64,000 bases of DNA from NCBI RefSeq assembly GCF_024172185.1, contig NZ_JAMZEC010000001.1, positions 4,794,001 through 4,858,000 of the forward strand, read 5' to 3'. The notes under the pieces are model-generated. The model saw only the letters and a list, made by a program, of their open reading frames with translations, searched no databases and was not told where the DNA came from. The position numbers were made by a program, and so were the translations under genes. Source of the DNA: Nonomuraea roseoviolacea subsp. carminata (GTDB lineage: Bacteria; Actinomycetota; Actinomycetes; Streptosporangiales; Streptosporangiaceae). The stretch's first letter is position 1. Each line of letters opens with the position of its first letter. Below, one piece after another: positions 1 to 9,460 of this stretch.

Positions 1-314
1 TTGATCGCGTGGAAGGCCATGCGCGTGGTCTGGAGCGAGGACGAGCAGTAGCGGGTGACCGTGGTGCCGGGCACGTTGTCCAGCCCCAGCAGCACGGCGA
101 CCACGCGGGCCATGTTGAAGCCCTGCTCGCCGCCCGGCAGCCCGCAGCCCAGCATGATGTCGTCGATCGTCGTGGGGTCGAGCTGCGGCACCTTGGCCAG
201 CGCCGCCTGGATCATCTGCACCGTGATGTCGTCCGGCCGCAGGTCCTTGAGCGACCCCTTGAAGGCACGCCCGATGGGCGAGCGGGCGGTGGCGACGATG
301 ACTGCCTCGGGCAT
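1..314 (-). CDS. Thiolase (acetyl-CoA acetyl/acyltransferase), N-terminal part
   Basis: Only the first 104 or so residues are inside the window; the 3' end runs off the left edge. The protein begins MPEAVIVATARSPIGRAFKG, the classic thiolase N-terminus, and continues with LGCGLPGGEQGFNMAR and TVTRYCSSSLQT, which contains the acyl-accepting nucleophilic cysteine (CSSS). Thiolases join or split acyl-CoAs in beta-oxidation or acetoacetyl-CoA formation. The ATG at 312-314 follows a strong AAAGGAGGGG ribosome site. The equivalent neighbour in M. tuberculosis is, from memory, fadA3. The chain-length preference cannot be told from this fragment. Confidence 0.93.
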   Translation of the reverse strand, partial: MPEAVIVATARSPIGRAFKGSLKDLRPDDITVQMIQAALAKVPQLDPTTIDDIMLGCGLPGGEQGFNMARVVAVLLGLDNVPGTTVTRYCSSSLQTTRMAFHAI

Positions 315-428
315 GTGGCCCCTCCTTTGTCAGCACTCTAACCAGAACTATATTCCAGCGCTGCGGAGGGGCCAGGCGCCCGTCGGCGATGAGATTTCTG
401 CCGCTTCTTGCCGCCCTGCGAACTTCGC

Positions 429-1796
429 TCAGCCGTACATGCCGGGTGTCGGGGCGGTGTTGTCGTTGACGGCGTGCATGCCGCCCTTCTCGTCGCGCCA
501 CAGCCGCCAGCCGTTCTGGCTGCCGGTGAACCACGACGGCGGGGGCTGCTCGCCGGTGACCCGCCGGCCCGTCGCGATGTCGTACTCGCACAGCGACGCC
601 ACCGAGTAGAACCCGGCCGGCTGCCCGCGCAGCGGCAGCGGCTTGGGGTCGGTCACGCAGAACGACCAGCCGCGCTCCTCCTCGACCGGCACCGGACGGC
701 CGGCGGCCAGGTCGAAGACCGTGCCCTTCGCGCCGTGCTTGAGGAAGCCGAGCTTCTCCATGCGGTCGGGGAAGGCCAGCCACCAGCCCGAGCCGGGCAC
801 CTCGGCGGCGGTGATCTGGCCGACCACCCGCCCCGTGCCGGCGTCGAGCCGGGCGAAGCCACCGTAGCCGCCCCGCTGGTCGACCGGGCGCACCACCGGC
901 GCGAAGCCGGGGCTGCCGCTCGGGTAGACGCGCACCACCGACGGCCGCATCCAGTTGACCGTGCCATCGGCGATCTTCACCGAGAACAGCCCGAACGTGG
1001 ACATCTTCTTCGTGCGCGGGTTGGTGTAGGGGGCGAGGTAGCCGACCAGGTCGGGGCCGGCCGCGCCGAACGCCCAGCCGCCCGACAGGTCGATGCCCGG
1101 GCCGAGCGCCTGCTCGATCGGCTGCTGCCACTGCGGCTTGCCGGTCTTCAGCTCGTACGACTCGATCGTCGGCTCGGCGGCCAGGCGCAGCACGAGCACC
1201 CGCTCGTCGTCGGACCACTCGACCTCGGCGATGCCCGGCAGCTTCCACTTGACCGCGCCCGTGGCCGGGTCGAGCACGACCACGCGCGCCGAGGCCAGGG
1301 CGGTGTTCTCGGCCAGGCACACGTACGGGCCGCAGCGCTGCGGGCCGAACGTGGAGTGGATCGGCCGGGTCCAGCGCTGCTGCCCGGTGCGGGCGTCGCG
1401 GGCGACGAGCGTGGCGGTCCAGCGGCCCTTGTGCGCCGGGTCGAGCGCCACCACCACGGCCTCGCGCCCGCCGCCCCGGCCGGGGAAGTCGACGAGGGCC
1501 GGCGCGGAGACGCCCATGCCCGGCAGCCGGCCCGCCATCGTGGCCGGGTGCGCCCACAGCCGCTTGCCGTCGGACAGGCCGGCGGCGACGGTCTCCAGCG
1601 TGCCGTCGGGCTTCATCGACGTGGCCGCGACCACCCCGCCGGCGGTGACCATCCGGCTGACGACGTTGACCTGGGAGTCGTGCCAGGCCGGGAAGGCCGC
1701 CGTGGCCGCGTCGCTGCCTGAGCAGCCGGCCAGGGTCGTGGTCGCGGCGAGGACGCCGGCGAGAGCGAGGGCGGGTTGCGCGAGAGGCCGGAGCAC
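429..1796 (-). CDS. PQQ-type beta-propeller lipoprotein
   Basis: This is a 455-residue exported protein. A hydrophobic signal peptide ends in the lipobox LAGC (Cys25), so it should be a membrane-anchored lipoprotein outside the cell. The rest holds repeated blades of the PQQ-binding-like or WD-like type, with phrases such as DARTGQQRW, DPATGAVKW and ELKTGKPQW. These are the DxxTGxxxW repeats of eight-bladed PQQ propellers. No catalytic residue set for a PQQ dehydrogenase is visible, so a binding or scaffold role is more likely. The start is GTG at 1794-1796. It stands alone, 60 bp upstream of the end of the SGNH hydrolase gene on the same strand. Confidence 0.8.
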   Translation of the reverse strand: MLRPLAQPALALAGVLAATTTLAGCSGSDAATAAFPAWHDSQVNVVSRMVTAGGVVAATSMKPDGTLETVAAGLSDGKRLWAHPATMAGRLPGMGVSAPALVDFPGRGGGREAVVVALDPAHKGRWTATLVARDARTGQQRWTRPIHSTFGPQRCGPYVCLAENTALASARVVVLDPATGAVKWKLPGIAEVEWSDDERVLVLRLAAEPTIESYELKTGKPQWQQPIEQALGPGIDLSGGWAFGAAGPDLVGYLAPYTNPRTKKMSTFGLFSVKIADGTVNWMRPSVVRVYPSGSPGFAPVVRPVDQRGGYGGFARLDAGTGRVVGQITAAEVPGSGWWLAFPDRMEKLGFLKHGAKGTVFDLAAGRPVPVEEERGWSFCVTDPKPLPLRGQPAGFYSVASLCEYDIATGRRVTGEQPPPSWFTGSQNGWRLWRDEKGGMHAVNDNTAPTPGMYG

Positions 1797-1856
1797 GGTC
1801 CATCCACTCCAAAAGGGGACGAGGGGTGACGGCCCAGGAGCGGAGGGTGACCGGTG

Positions 1857-2840
1857 TCAGGCGTCGTTGACCATCTCGCCGGGGCGGCGGCGGAACAACG
1901 TCACCCATCTGCCATAGGGACCCGTCGCCCGCCCCGCGACCCGGGTCGCGGAAACCTCGGTGCCGGACTCCTCCGCGGCCGTGGCCGCCGCGAGGTAAAT
2001 CGGTTGCAGTCCTTCGCCGCGCGCGGGTCGCGGTTCGGGCCACAACCCCAACGCAGTGCATACAGAAGGTAGCACCGCGTAAGCGGCCGAGGCGTAACCT
2101 CGGTCAGATGGATGGAAACGATCCGGTCCGAACATCTCGCCCGGATTTGTATCGAATTCCGGGCCCAGAAGGTCGGCGAACGCCACCGTCCGGCCGCCCG
2201 CGTCCACCACCGCCACGGTCTGCGCCGCGGCGAGCTGGCGGCTCCAGCGCCGCGTCACCCAGCGCAGCGGCTGCGCGATGGGCCGTACGGTGCCGAGGTC
2301 CGGGCAGGTGCCGACGACCACCTCCGCGCCCGCCTCGCGCAGCCGCCGCACGGCCTTGACCAGGTGGCGCACGGCCATCGCGGGCGGCGTCTGCGTCACC
2401 ACGTCGTTCGCGCCGACGAAGATGACCGCCACGTCCGGGTCCAGGCGCAGCGCCCGGTCCACCTGCTCGGCCAGCGCCGCCGACGGCGCGCCCGACTTGC
2501 CGAGCACGTCGAGACGCACCGGCCGCTCGGCCACGTGCGCCAGGCCCTCCGCGATGAGCACGCCCGGCGTCTTGCCGGGAGAGCTCACGCCGAGCCCGAT
2601 GGAGGTGGAGTCGCCGAGCATCACCAGCCGCACCGGCGGGCCGGTGTAGGCGCCGTAGACGCCGTCGGAGGGCGGCCCGTCCAGGCCGTGCGGCCGGCCG
2701 ATGGCCTTGCGCGCGACCAGGCCCTCCACGAGCAGCAGCCCGTACGCCGTGGCTCCCAGGGCCGTCAGGCCGCCGCCGCCGAGAGCCGCCGCGATGGCGA
2801 TCTTCCGGGCGGCCCGCGCCACCCCCGCTGCCCAGACCAT
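1857..2840 (-). CDS. SGNH/GDSL-family hydrolase, membrane-anchored
   Basis: The 327-residue protein has one N-terminal hydrophobic segment (about residues 14-42) and then an SGNH hydrolase domain. Block I is VMLGDSTS with Ser78 as nucleophile, the oxyanion Asn sits in GANDVV, and the C-terminal catalytic DxxH is in DRFHPSD. Members are esterases or lipases acting outside the membrane; the substrate is unknown. The ATG at 2838-2840 has a GAGGGGAGAA ribosome site. It is divergent from cbs with a 127-bp gap, the same arrangement as Rv1075c next to cbs in mycobacteria (from memory). Confidence 0.85.
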   Translation of the reverse strand: MVWAAGVARAARKIAIAAALGGGGLTALGATAYGLLLVEGLVARKAIGRPHGLDGPPSDGVYGAYTGPPVRLVMLGDSTSIGLGVSSPGKTPGVLIAEGLAHVAERPVRLDVLGKSGAPSAALAEQVDRALRLDPDVAVIFVGANDVVTQTPPAMAVRHLVKAVRRLREAGAEVVVGTCPDLGTVRPIAQPLRWVTRRWSRQLAAAQTVAVVDAGGRTVAFADLLGPEFDTNPGEMFGPDRFHPSDRGYASAAYAVLPSVCTALGLWPEPRPARGEGLQPIYLAAATAAEESGTEVSATRVAGRATGPYGRWVTLFRRRPGEMVNDA

Positions 2841-2967
2841 GTGGGTTCTCCCCTCATCCGAACTCGGCGGTAGCGTTTGCTTGAAACTAGCCGAGCGCCC
2901 GCCACCCCCACGGGTCCTCGGCGACAGGCAAGCTGATCAAGCTTTGGCAAAGAAGGTGAACACCTCG

Positions 2968-4338
2968 GTGCGCGTATACGATTCCCTGGTCGAGCTCATG
3001 GGCAACACGCCGCTCGTCAGGCTGCACAAGGTCTCCGCGGGGACGCCCGCCCAGGTGCTCGCCAAGGTCGAGTACTTCAACCCCGGTGGTTCGGTCAAGG
3101 ACCGGATCGCCGTGCGCATGATCGAGGCCGCGGAGGCGTCCGGCCAGCTCCGGCCGGGGGGTGTCATCGTCGAGCCGACCTCGGGCAACACGGGGGTGGG
3201 CCTGGCCATCGTGGCCCAGCAGAAGGGCTACCGGTGCCTGTTCGTGGTGCCGGACAAGGTCGCCCAGGACAAGATCGCGGTGCTGCGGGCCTACGGCGCC
3301 GAGGTCGTGGTCTGCCCGACCGCCGTCGCGCCCGACCACCCCGAGTCGTACTACTCGGTCTCCGACCGGCTCGCCCGGGAGACGCCCAACGCGTGGAAGC
3401 CCGACCAGTACTCCAACGTCAACAACCCCGACTCCCACTACCACTCGACGGGTCCCGAGCTGTGGGAGCAGACCGAGGGCAGGATCACCCACTTCGTGGC
3501 CGGCATCGGCACGGGCGGCACGATCAGCGGCACGGGCCGCTACCTCAAGGAGGTCTCCGGCGGCCGAGTCAAGATCATCGGTGCTGACCCGGAGGGCTCG
3601 GTCTACTCGGGCGGCTCCGGCCGGCCGTACCTCGTGGAGGGCGTGGGCGAGGACATCTGGCCCGCCACCTACGACACCGAGATCTGCGACGAGATCATCG
3701 CGGTGTCCGACAAGGACTCCTTCAACATGACCCGCCGCCTCGCCCGCGAGGAGGGGCTGCTCGTGGGCGGCTCGTGCGGCATGGCCGTGGTCGCGGCCCT
3801 CCAGGTGGCGGCCAAGGCCGGGCCCGACGACGTCGTGGTCGTGCTGCTGCCCGACGGCGGGCGCGGCTACCTGTCCAAGATCTTCAACGACGACTGGATG
3901 GCCGACTACGGCTTCCTGACCGAGACCTCGGACGAGGGCCTGGTCGGCGACGTGCTGGCGCGCAAGGGCGCGAACATGCCGGAGTTCGTGCACGCCCACC
4001 CGCACGAGTCGGTCGGCACGGCCATCGCGATCATGCGCGAGTACTCCGTCTCGCAGCTGCCCGTCATGAAGGAGGAGCCGCCGGTCATGGCCGCCGAGGT
4101 CGTCGGCTCGATCGTCGAGCGCGACCTGCTGGAGGCGCTCTACCACGGCAAGCTGTCCTCCGACGACCCGATCGCCGAGCACATGTCGGCGCCGCTGCCG
4201 ACGCTCGGCGGCGGCGAGCCGGTGGCGCGGGCCGTCGAGGCGCTGGAGAAGGCCGACGCCGCGGTGGTGCTGGAGGACGGCAAGCCCTCCGGGCTCATCA
4301 CCCGCCAGGACCTGCTCGCCTTCCTCGCCAACCACTGA
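2968..4338 (+). CDS. cbs: Cystathionine beta-synthase
   Basis: PLP enzyme condensing serine and homocysteine to cystathionine, the first step of reverse transsulfuration. The catalytic domain has LMGNTPLVRL, the PLP lysine in GGSVKDR, the SGNTG phosphate-binding loop and GTGGTISG. The C-terminus carries two CBS modules (about residues 340-455), as in mycobacterial Cbs. The reading frame is open far upstream, but I chose GTG 2968 because homology begins at RVYDSLVEL and AGAAGGTG lies 9 bp before it; this gives 456 residues, the usual length. GTG 2956 is the alternative. A nearby metB-like gene at 11220 can complete transsulfuration. Confidence 0.93.
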   Translation: MRVYDSLVELMGNTPLVRLHKVSAGTPAQVLAKVEYFNPGGSVKDRIAVRMIEAAEASGQLRPGGVIVEPTSGNTGVGLAIVAQQKGYRCLFVVPDKVAQDKIAVLRAYGAEVVVCPTAVAPDHPESYYSVSDRLARETPNAWKPDQYSNVNNPDSHYHSTGPELWEQTEGRITHFVAGIGTGGTISGTGRYLKEVSGGRVKIIGADPEGSVYSGGSGRPYLVEGVGEDIWPATYDTEICDEIIAVSDKDSFNMTRRLAREEGLLVGGSCGMAVVAALQVAAKAGPDDVVVVLLPDGGRGYLSKIFNDDWMADYGFLTETSDEGLVGDVLARKGANMPEFVHAHPHESVGTAIAIMREYSVSQLPVMKEEPPVMAAEVVGSIVERDLLEALYHGKLSSDDPIAEHMSAPLPTLGGGEPVARAVEALEKADAAVVLEDGKPSGLITRQDLLAFLANH

Positions 4339-4372
4339 GCCGACCACTGGGCCCATCGCTGGGCCTCTCCCT

Positions 4373-4414
4373 GGGGCGGCTCACCGGCGGCTCCCCGGGG
4401 CGGCTCACCGGCGG
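4373..4414. repeat. Two direct 18-bp copies after cbs
   Basis: The 18-mer GGGGCGGCTCACCGGCGG occurs at 4373-4390 and again at 4397-4414, separated by 6 bp, in the gap between the convergent cbs and dienelactone hydrolase genes. No gene occupies the gap; the repeat may be part of a terminator region or simple slippage. Confidence 0.6.
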
Positions 4415-4416
4415 TG

Positions 4417-5151
4417 CTACGCGTGGCCGGCGACGTGTTCGTCGAAGAAGGCGAACGTGCGCCGCCACGCGTCGTCCGCCGCCGCGGCCACGTGGCCGTG
4501 GCTCAGGGGGAACAACGCGAGCCGCGCGACCGGATGGCGGCCGTCGGTCATGAACGAATGCCCGGCGGCCGGATAGATCTCGACGTCGTGCTCGATGCCG
4601 AGCGCCCGCATGTGCCCGCGCAGGCGGGCGCCGTGCGAGCGGAACCCCCGGTCGCGACCGCCGTAGGAGCCCACGACCGGGCACACCGGCCGCAGCTCCT
4701 CAGGGTCGCGGGGGACCATGCCGTAGTTCACCGAGGCGGCCCGCACCCCGGGCGGCGCGCCCGCCGCGTACGCGAGGGCGAACCCGCCGCCCATGCAGAA
4801 CCCGATCACGCCGAGCCGGTCGCCGTCGACGTCCTCGCGGCCGGCCAGCCAGCGCCGGGTCGTGTCGATGTCGGCGTTCGGCTGCCCGGGCCGGCCGGTC
4901 GAGAGCTGGTGCATGACCCGGGCCAGGCAGCCGACCCTGCTGCCGTGGCTGTACAGGTCGGGCAGGACCGCCGCGTACCCGTGCGCGGCGAACAGGTCCA
5001 CGACGTCGAGCATGTCGGGTTCGACGCCGTAGATCTCATGGACGACCACCGCCCCCGGCCAGCCTCCCGGGGGCGCCTCCCCTTCCGGCAGGGCCATGGT
5101 CGCGGCCAGAGAGCCGCCGTCCGGCAAGGGGATGTGCACCTGTTGTCTCAT
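4417..5151 (-). CDS. Dienelactone hydrolase family protein
   Basis: This is a 244-residue alpha/beta hydrolase of the dienelactone hydrolase family. The nucleophile is Cys in GFCMGGG, and the other triad residues are likely the Asp in YGGRD and the His in AAGHSFM. HEIYGV near residue 40 is the family's oxyanion motif. Family members open lactones or cleave small esters in the cytoplasm; no signal peptide is visible. The start is ATG at 5149-5151. The gene is followed by convergent cbs and preceded by a same-strand reductase 39 bp away, so these two may share a transcript. Confidence 0.87.
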   Translation of the reverse strand: MRQQVHIPLPDGGSLAATMALPEGEAPPGGWPGAVVVHEIYGVEPDMLDVVDLFAAHGYAAVLPDLYSHGSRVGCLARVMHQLSTGRPGQPNADIDTTRRWLAGREDVDGDRLGVIGFCMGGGFALAYAAGAPPGVRAASVNYGMVPRDPEELRPVCPVVGSYGGRDRGFRSHGARLRGHMRALGIEHDVEIYPAAGHSFMTDGRHPVARLALFPLSHGHVAAAADDAWRRTFAFFDEHVAGHA

Positions 5152-5190
5152 CGGGACGTAACGTAACAGGCCACCCGCCCCCGGGCGTCG

Positions 5191-6054
5191 CTACGGCTTC
5201 CTGATCGACTCGAACACCGTGCCCAGGCCCTCGCCGCCGCGCCCCTCGGTGAAGGCGGCGCGTTCGAACAGCGCCTTCAGCGCGCCGGGCACCGTGGTCT
5301 CCACCCCCGCGTCACGCAGCGCGTGGACGACGTGGCCGATGCCGACGGCCTGCATGGTGAGGCTGTTGAGCTCGCCCGGGTACGTCCCGGCCGCGACCTC
5401 CTCGGCCAGGATCTTCGCGAACCCCATCGGGCCGTCGCCGCCCAGCAGGGTGAACATCTCCCGGGCGTACGGCAGGAACACCGCGGGCTCCACCCCGGCC
5501 GAGCCGAGCAGCGCGAGCGCGTGCAGGTAGCTGGTCAGGCTCGACCAGAAGACCAGGAGCTGCGCCTGGTAGAACATCATCGCCAGGCCCTCGTCGGCGC
5601 CCATGTAGTGGACGTCGCCCAGGGCCCGCAGGGTGTCGGCGTGCCGGTCCACGGCGTCCTGGGGACCGCTGTAGAAGGCGTACGCGCCGGGCTGCCCGAT
5701 GCCGGGGGGCGGCACCATGATCCCGGCCGTCACCAGCGTGCCGCCGCGCTCCGCCACCCACCGGGCCGCCGCCCGCAGCTCCTCCGGGGTGCCGGAGCTG
5801 AGGTTCACCAGCACCTTCCCGTCCAGCCGCAGGTCGCCGAAGCTGTCGTACATCGCCTGGTAGTCGAGCTGGCTGATCACCAGCAGCTCGCCCGAGTCGC
5901 CGGGGGAGGCGGCGAGCCTGGCGCCCTTGGCCACCAGCGGCTCGGCCTTGCTCGCCGTGCGGTTCCACACCGTCACGTCGTGGCCGGCGGCGAGGAAGGT
6001 CGCCGCCATCGTCGCGCCCATCGGCCCGAGGCCGATCACCGTCACATCAGTCAT
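5191..6054 (-). CDS. NAD(P)-binding beta-hydroxyacid dehydrogenase / imine-reductase-like protein
   Basis: The 287-residue protein starts MTDVTVIGLGPMGATMA, a Rossmann GxGxxG motif placed as in 6-phosphogluconate and 3-hydroxyisobutyrate dehydrogenases. LSSGTPEEL and the helical C-terminal half resemble the NADPH-dependent reductive-aminase (imine reductase) branch. The usual catalytic Lys of hydroxyisobutyrate dehydrogenase is not obvious, which supports the imine-reductase-like reading. An open frame runs to 6081, but ATG 6052-6054 gives the canonical N-terminus. It is divergent from the AfsR-like regulator at 6122, so that regulator may control it; this is inference. Confidence 0.75.
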   Translation of the reverse strand: MTDVTVIGLGPMGATMAATFLAAGHDVTVWNRTASKAEPLVAKGARLAASPGDSGELLVISQLDYQAMYDSFGDLRLDGKVLVNLSSGTPEELRAAARWVAERGGTLVTAGIMVPPPGIGQPGAYAFYSGPQDAVDRHADTLRALGDVHYMGADEGLAMMFYQAQLLVFWSSLTSYLHALALLGSAGVEPAVFLPYAREMFTLLGGDGPMGFAKILAEEVAAGTYPGELNSLTMQAVGIGHVVHALRDAGVETTVPGALKALFERAAFTEGRGGEGLGTVFESIRKP

Positions 6055-6121
6055 GCGGCCCAGCCTGCGTCCGGGCGCCACGGAATTCCTTCGGGCCCGC
6101 TACGGGTTGGCACTCATCGTG

Positions 6122-9100
6122 GTGCGTTTCGGTGTGCTGGGCCCGCTCGCGGTGTGGGCGGACGACGGCGGCCCGGTCCCGGTGGCCGAGCCGAAGGTGC
6201 GTGCCCTGCTGGCCGACCTGCTGGCGCACGGAGGCGGCCCGGTGCCGGCCGACCGGCTCATCGACGACCTGTGGGGCGAGCGGCTGCCGCGCAACCCGGC
6301 GGGCACGCTCCAGGCGCGGGTCTCGCAGCTCCGGCGGGCGCTCGGCGTCCCGGGGCTGATCACGTACGGGCCGGCGGGCTACCGGCTGGCGCCGGCGGAC
6401 ACGGACGCCTCCCGCTTCCTCGCCCTCGCCGGCCGCGACGGCCGCGGGCGTACCGGGGACGTGCCGCCGAGGGAGCGGCTGGAACGGCTGGACGAGGCGT
6501 TGGCGCTGTGGCGCGGGCCCGCGTACGCGGAGTTCGCCGACGCCGGCTTCGCCCGGCCGGAGGTCGCCCGCCTGGAGGAGGCCCGGCTCGCGGCCCTCGA
6601 AGAGCGGGCGGAGACGCGGCTGGCGCTCGGCGAGGACGCCGACCTGGCGGGTCTCGTGGCCCTCCACCCCCTGCGCGAACGGCTGCGCGCGCTGCACATC
6701 CTCGCGCTCTACCGGCGTGGACGGCAGAGCGAGGCCCTGGCGAGCTACGGCGAGCTGCGCGACCTCCTGGCCGAGGAGCTGGGGCTGGACCCGTCACCGG
6801 AGCTCAGGGCGCTGCACGAGGCCATCCTGCGCCACGACCCGGCCCTGTCCGGACCGGCCGTCACGGGACCCACCACGTTGTTTCTCGCCACGCCCGTCCC
6901 AGCCACGCCCGTCCTCGGCGCCCCCACTCCGGGGGCGCCCACTCCGGGGGCGCCCACTCCTGGCGCGCCCACGGCTCCTGGGAGGGCCGCCCCGCCCGGG
7001 CTCGCTCCGTCGGGGTGGTCAGACGACCCGGACCGGCCGACCATCTCCGGCGGCCCTGGCACCCCGCATCCGTCCGGCACGAACCTGCCCGCCGCTCTCG
7101 GCGACCTCGTCGGCCGGGACGGCGAACTGGCCGCCGTCCGCGCCCTGCTGGCCGCGAGCCGCCTGGTGACGCTGACCGGTCCGGGCGGCGTGGGCAAGAC
7201 CCGCCTCGCCCTCGAAGCGGCCCGCGCGCGTACCGGACCGGGGGAGTTCCCCGACGGGGTGTGGCTGGTCGAGCTGGCGGGGGCCGGGGACGCGGCCGAG
7301 GCGGTGGCCGCCGTCCTGGGCGTGCGCGACGACGGCGCCGGCCCGCTGGCCCCCCGCCTGGCGCGGGCCCTGGCCGGCAAGCGGACCCTGCTCGTGCTCG
7401 ACAACTGCGAGCACGTCGTGGCCGACGCGGCCGGCCTGGTGGCGCTGCTGCTGCGGGCGGCGCCCGCGCTGCGCGTCCTCGCCACCAGCCAGGAGCCGCT
7501 GGGCGTGACGGGGGAGCGGCTGCTGCCGGTGGCGCCGCTGCCGGAGCCCGAGGCCGTGCGGCTGTTCGCGGTCCGCGCCGGTGTCGAGCCGGACGACGCC
7601 GTCGCCACCATCTGCCGCCGCCTGGACGGCATCCCCCTCGCCCTGGAACTGGCGGCGACGCGGGTGCGCGCCCTGGGCGTGCGGGGGGTGGCCGAGCGGC
7701 TCGACGACCGGTTCAGGCTGCTCAGCGCCGGGATGCGCGACGCGCCCGCCCGGCAGCGGACGCTGCGGGCCGCGATCGACTGGAGCTGGGAGCTGCTCAC
7801 CGGGCCGGAGCGGGTGGTCCTGCGGCGGCTGGCGGTCCACGCCGACGGCTGCACGCTGGAGGCCGCCGAGGAGGTCTGCGCCGAGCCCGGCGTGGACGTG
7901 CTCGACGCCGTGGCCCGGCTCGTGGACCGGTCGCTGGTCGTGGTCACGCCGGGGCCGCGCTACCGGCTGCTGGAGTCGGTGTCCGCCTACTGCGCCGAGC
8001 GGCTCGCCGAGGCGGGCGAGCTGGACGCGGTCAGGGAACGGCACGCCCGCTACTACACGGAGCTGGCCGTACGGGCGGAACTGCGCGGGCCGCGGCAGGT
8101 CGAGTGGCTGGAACGGCTCGACCTCGAAACCGCCAACCTACGGCTCGCGCTGGCCGGGCCCGAGCCGTTGCGGCTGGTCAACGCGCTGGCCTGGTACTGG
8201 TACCTGCGCGGCCGGCTGGGTGAGGCCCGCCGCTCCCTGACCACGGCCCTGGCCCGCGCCGGCGCGCCGACCGCCCCCGCGCACGCGCCCGCCGACCCCG
8301 GCCCCGCCCCCGCGCCCGCCGACCCCGGCCCTGTCCACGCGCCCGCCGCCTCTGCCCACGCGCCCGCCGGTCCCGTTCACGTGCCCGCCGACCCCATCCG
8401 CTCGCCCGCCGGTCCCGTCCGCGCGGAGGTGGCCGTGGCGTCCGTGTGGCTGGCCGGGATGACGCTGCTCAGCGGCGAGACCCCGCCCCCGGTCCTGTGC
8501 GCCGGTCTCGACGCGCACGCCGACGCCCTCGCCTCGTGGTTCCTCAGCCACGTCCAGTGGGCGTACGGCGACCAGGAGGAGCACCGGGCCGCCGCTGACC
8601 GGGCGCTGGCCGTGTTCGAGGAGACGGGCGACCGGTGGGGCGTCGCCGCCACGCTGTCCCTGCGCGCCAGGCTGGCCCTCGTCCGGGGCGACCTGAACGC
8701 GATGCGGCGCGACGCCGAGCGCGGCCTCGCGATCTTCACCGAGCTGGGCGACGACTGGGGCCGGATGGAGGCCATGGACGCCCTCGACCGGCTCGCCGAG
8801 GCGCGCGGCGACCACGCGGAGGCGGCCCGGCTGCGCGAGGAGGGGCTGCGCCTGGCCGAGCGGCTCGGCTTCGAGGTGCCGTTCAAGCTGTCGGCGCTGG
8901 GCCGCATCGCGCTGCTGGCCGGCGACTACGCCGCCGCCGACGAGCGGCACGAGCGGGCCCGGCGGCTGGCCGTGGCGCAGTCGTACAAGTCCGCCGAGGA
9001 GCACGCCGTGCTCGGCCTGGCCGTGAGCGCCCGGCGGCAGGGCCGGTACGCGGAGGCGGAGGCGCTGCTCACCCCGTGGCTCGGCTGGCTGCGGGAGGTG

Positions 9101-9457
9101 CGGGGGACGCCCGGCATCGCGTTCGTCATGGCGGAGCTGGGCTTCGCCGCCGAGCAGCGCGGTGACGCCGCGACGGCGCTGGCCCGGCAGCGGGCCGGGT
9201 ACGAGGCGGCCCGGGCCAGCGGCGACCCGCGTGCCATCGCCCTGGCCCTGGAGGGGCTCGCGGGCGCGGTGTCCCTCGCGGGGGACCAGGCCGAGGCGGC
9301 CCGCCTGCTGGGCGCGGCGGCGGCCGCGCGGGAGGAGACGGGGGCGCCGCTGCCCGCCGCCGAGCGGCTCGACGTGGACCGGGTCACCACCCGGGTAAGC
9401 GAAGCCCTCGGAGAGTCCGCATGGCAGGACGCCTACACCTCGGGACGGCGCGCCTAA
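6122..9457 (+). CDS. AfsR/SARP-type regulator (BTAD - NB-ARC - TPR)
   Basis: A regulator of about 1,111 residues. The N-terminus (MRFGVLGPLAVW) is a winged-helix OmpR-like DNA-binding domain, followed by a bacterial transcriptional activation domain up to about residue 240. Next comes an NB-ARC ATPase with Walker A TGPGGVGKTR and the Walker B region TLLVLDNCEH, then helical TPR repeats to the end. Two low-complexity linkers interrupt it: GAPTP pentapeptides near 6915-6970 and Pro/Ala/His-rich repeats near 8270-8415. The frame is open upstream; adjacent GTG codons at 6119 and 6122 are the likely starts. It is divergent from the reductase at 5191. The targets are unknown; no biosynthetic cluster is next to it. 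Confidence 0.9.
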   Translation: MRFGVLGPLAVWADDGGPVPVAEPKVRALLADLLAHGGGPVPADRLIDDLWGERLPRNPAGTLQARVSQLRRALGVPGLITYGPAGYRLAPADTDASRFLALAGRDGRGRTGDVPPRERLERLDEALALWRGPAYAEFADAGFARPEVARLEEARLAALEERAETRLALGEDADLAGLVALHPLRERLRALHILALYRRGRQSEALASYGELRDLLAEELGLDPSPELRALHEAILRHDPALSGPAVTGPTTLFLATPVPATPVLGAPTPGAPTPGAPTPGAPTAPGRAAPPGLAPSGWSDDPDRPTISGGPGTPHPSGTNLPAALGDLVGRDGELAAVRALLAASRLVTLTGPGGVGKTRLALEAARARTGPGEFPDGVWLVELAGAGDAAEAVAAVLGVRDDGAGPLAPRLARALAGKRTLLVLDNCEHVVADAAGLVALLLRAAPALRVLATSQEPLGVTGERLLPVAPLPEPEAVRLFAVRAGVEPDDAVATICRRLDGIPLALELAATRVRALGVRGVAERLDDRFRLLSAGMRDAPARQRTLRAAIDWSWELLTGPERVVLRRLAVHADGCTLEAAEEVCAEPGVDVLDAVARLVDRSLVVVTPGPRYRLLESVSAYCAERLAEAGELDAVRERHARYYTELAVRAELRGPRQVEWLERLDLETANLRLALAGPEPLRLVNALAWYWYLRGRLGEARRSLTTALARAGAPTAPAHAPADPGPAPAPADPGPVHAPAASAHAPAGPVHVPADPIRSPAGPVRAEVAVASVWLAGMTLLSGETPPPVLCAGLDAHADALASWFLSHVQWAYGDQEEHRAAADRALAVFEETGDRWGVAATLSLRARLALVRGDLNAMRRDAERGLAIFTELGDDWGRMEAMDALDRLAEARGDHAEAARLREEGLRLAERLGFEVPFKLSALGRIALLAGDYAAADERHERARRLAVAQSYKSAEEHAVLGLAVSARRQGRYAEAEALLTPWLGWLREVRGTPGIAFVMAELGFAAEQRGDAATALARQRAGYEAARASGDPRAIALALEGLAGAVSLAGDQAEAARLLGAAAAAREETGAPLPAAERLDVDRVTTRVSEALGESAWQDAYTSGRRA

Positions 9458-9460
9458 GGG

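Noticed and set aside
5323..8223. A 966-codon open frame on the plus strand across the reductase and AfsR-like genes
   Set aside because: It is an Arg/Gly/Ala/Pro-rich shadow frame typical of high-GC DNA, overlaps two well-supported genes and has no domain similarity.
6122..9457. AfsR/SARP regulator taken as the marker of an antibiotic gene cluster
   Set aside because: No polyketide, peptide-synthetase, terpene or RiPP genes occur nearby; the neighbours are primary metabolism and signalling genes.
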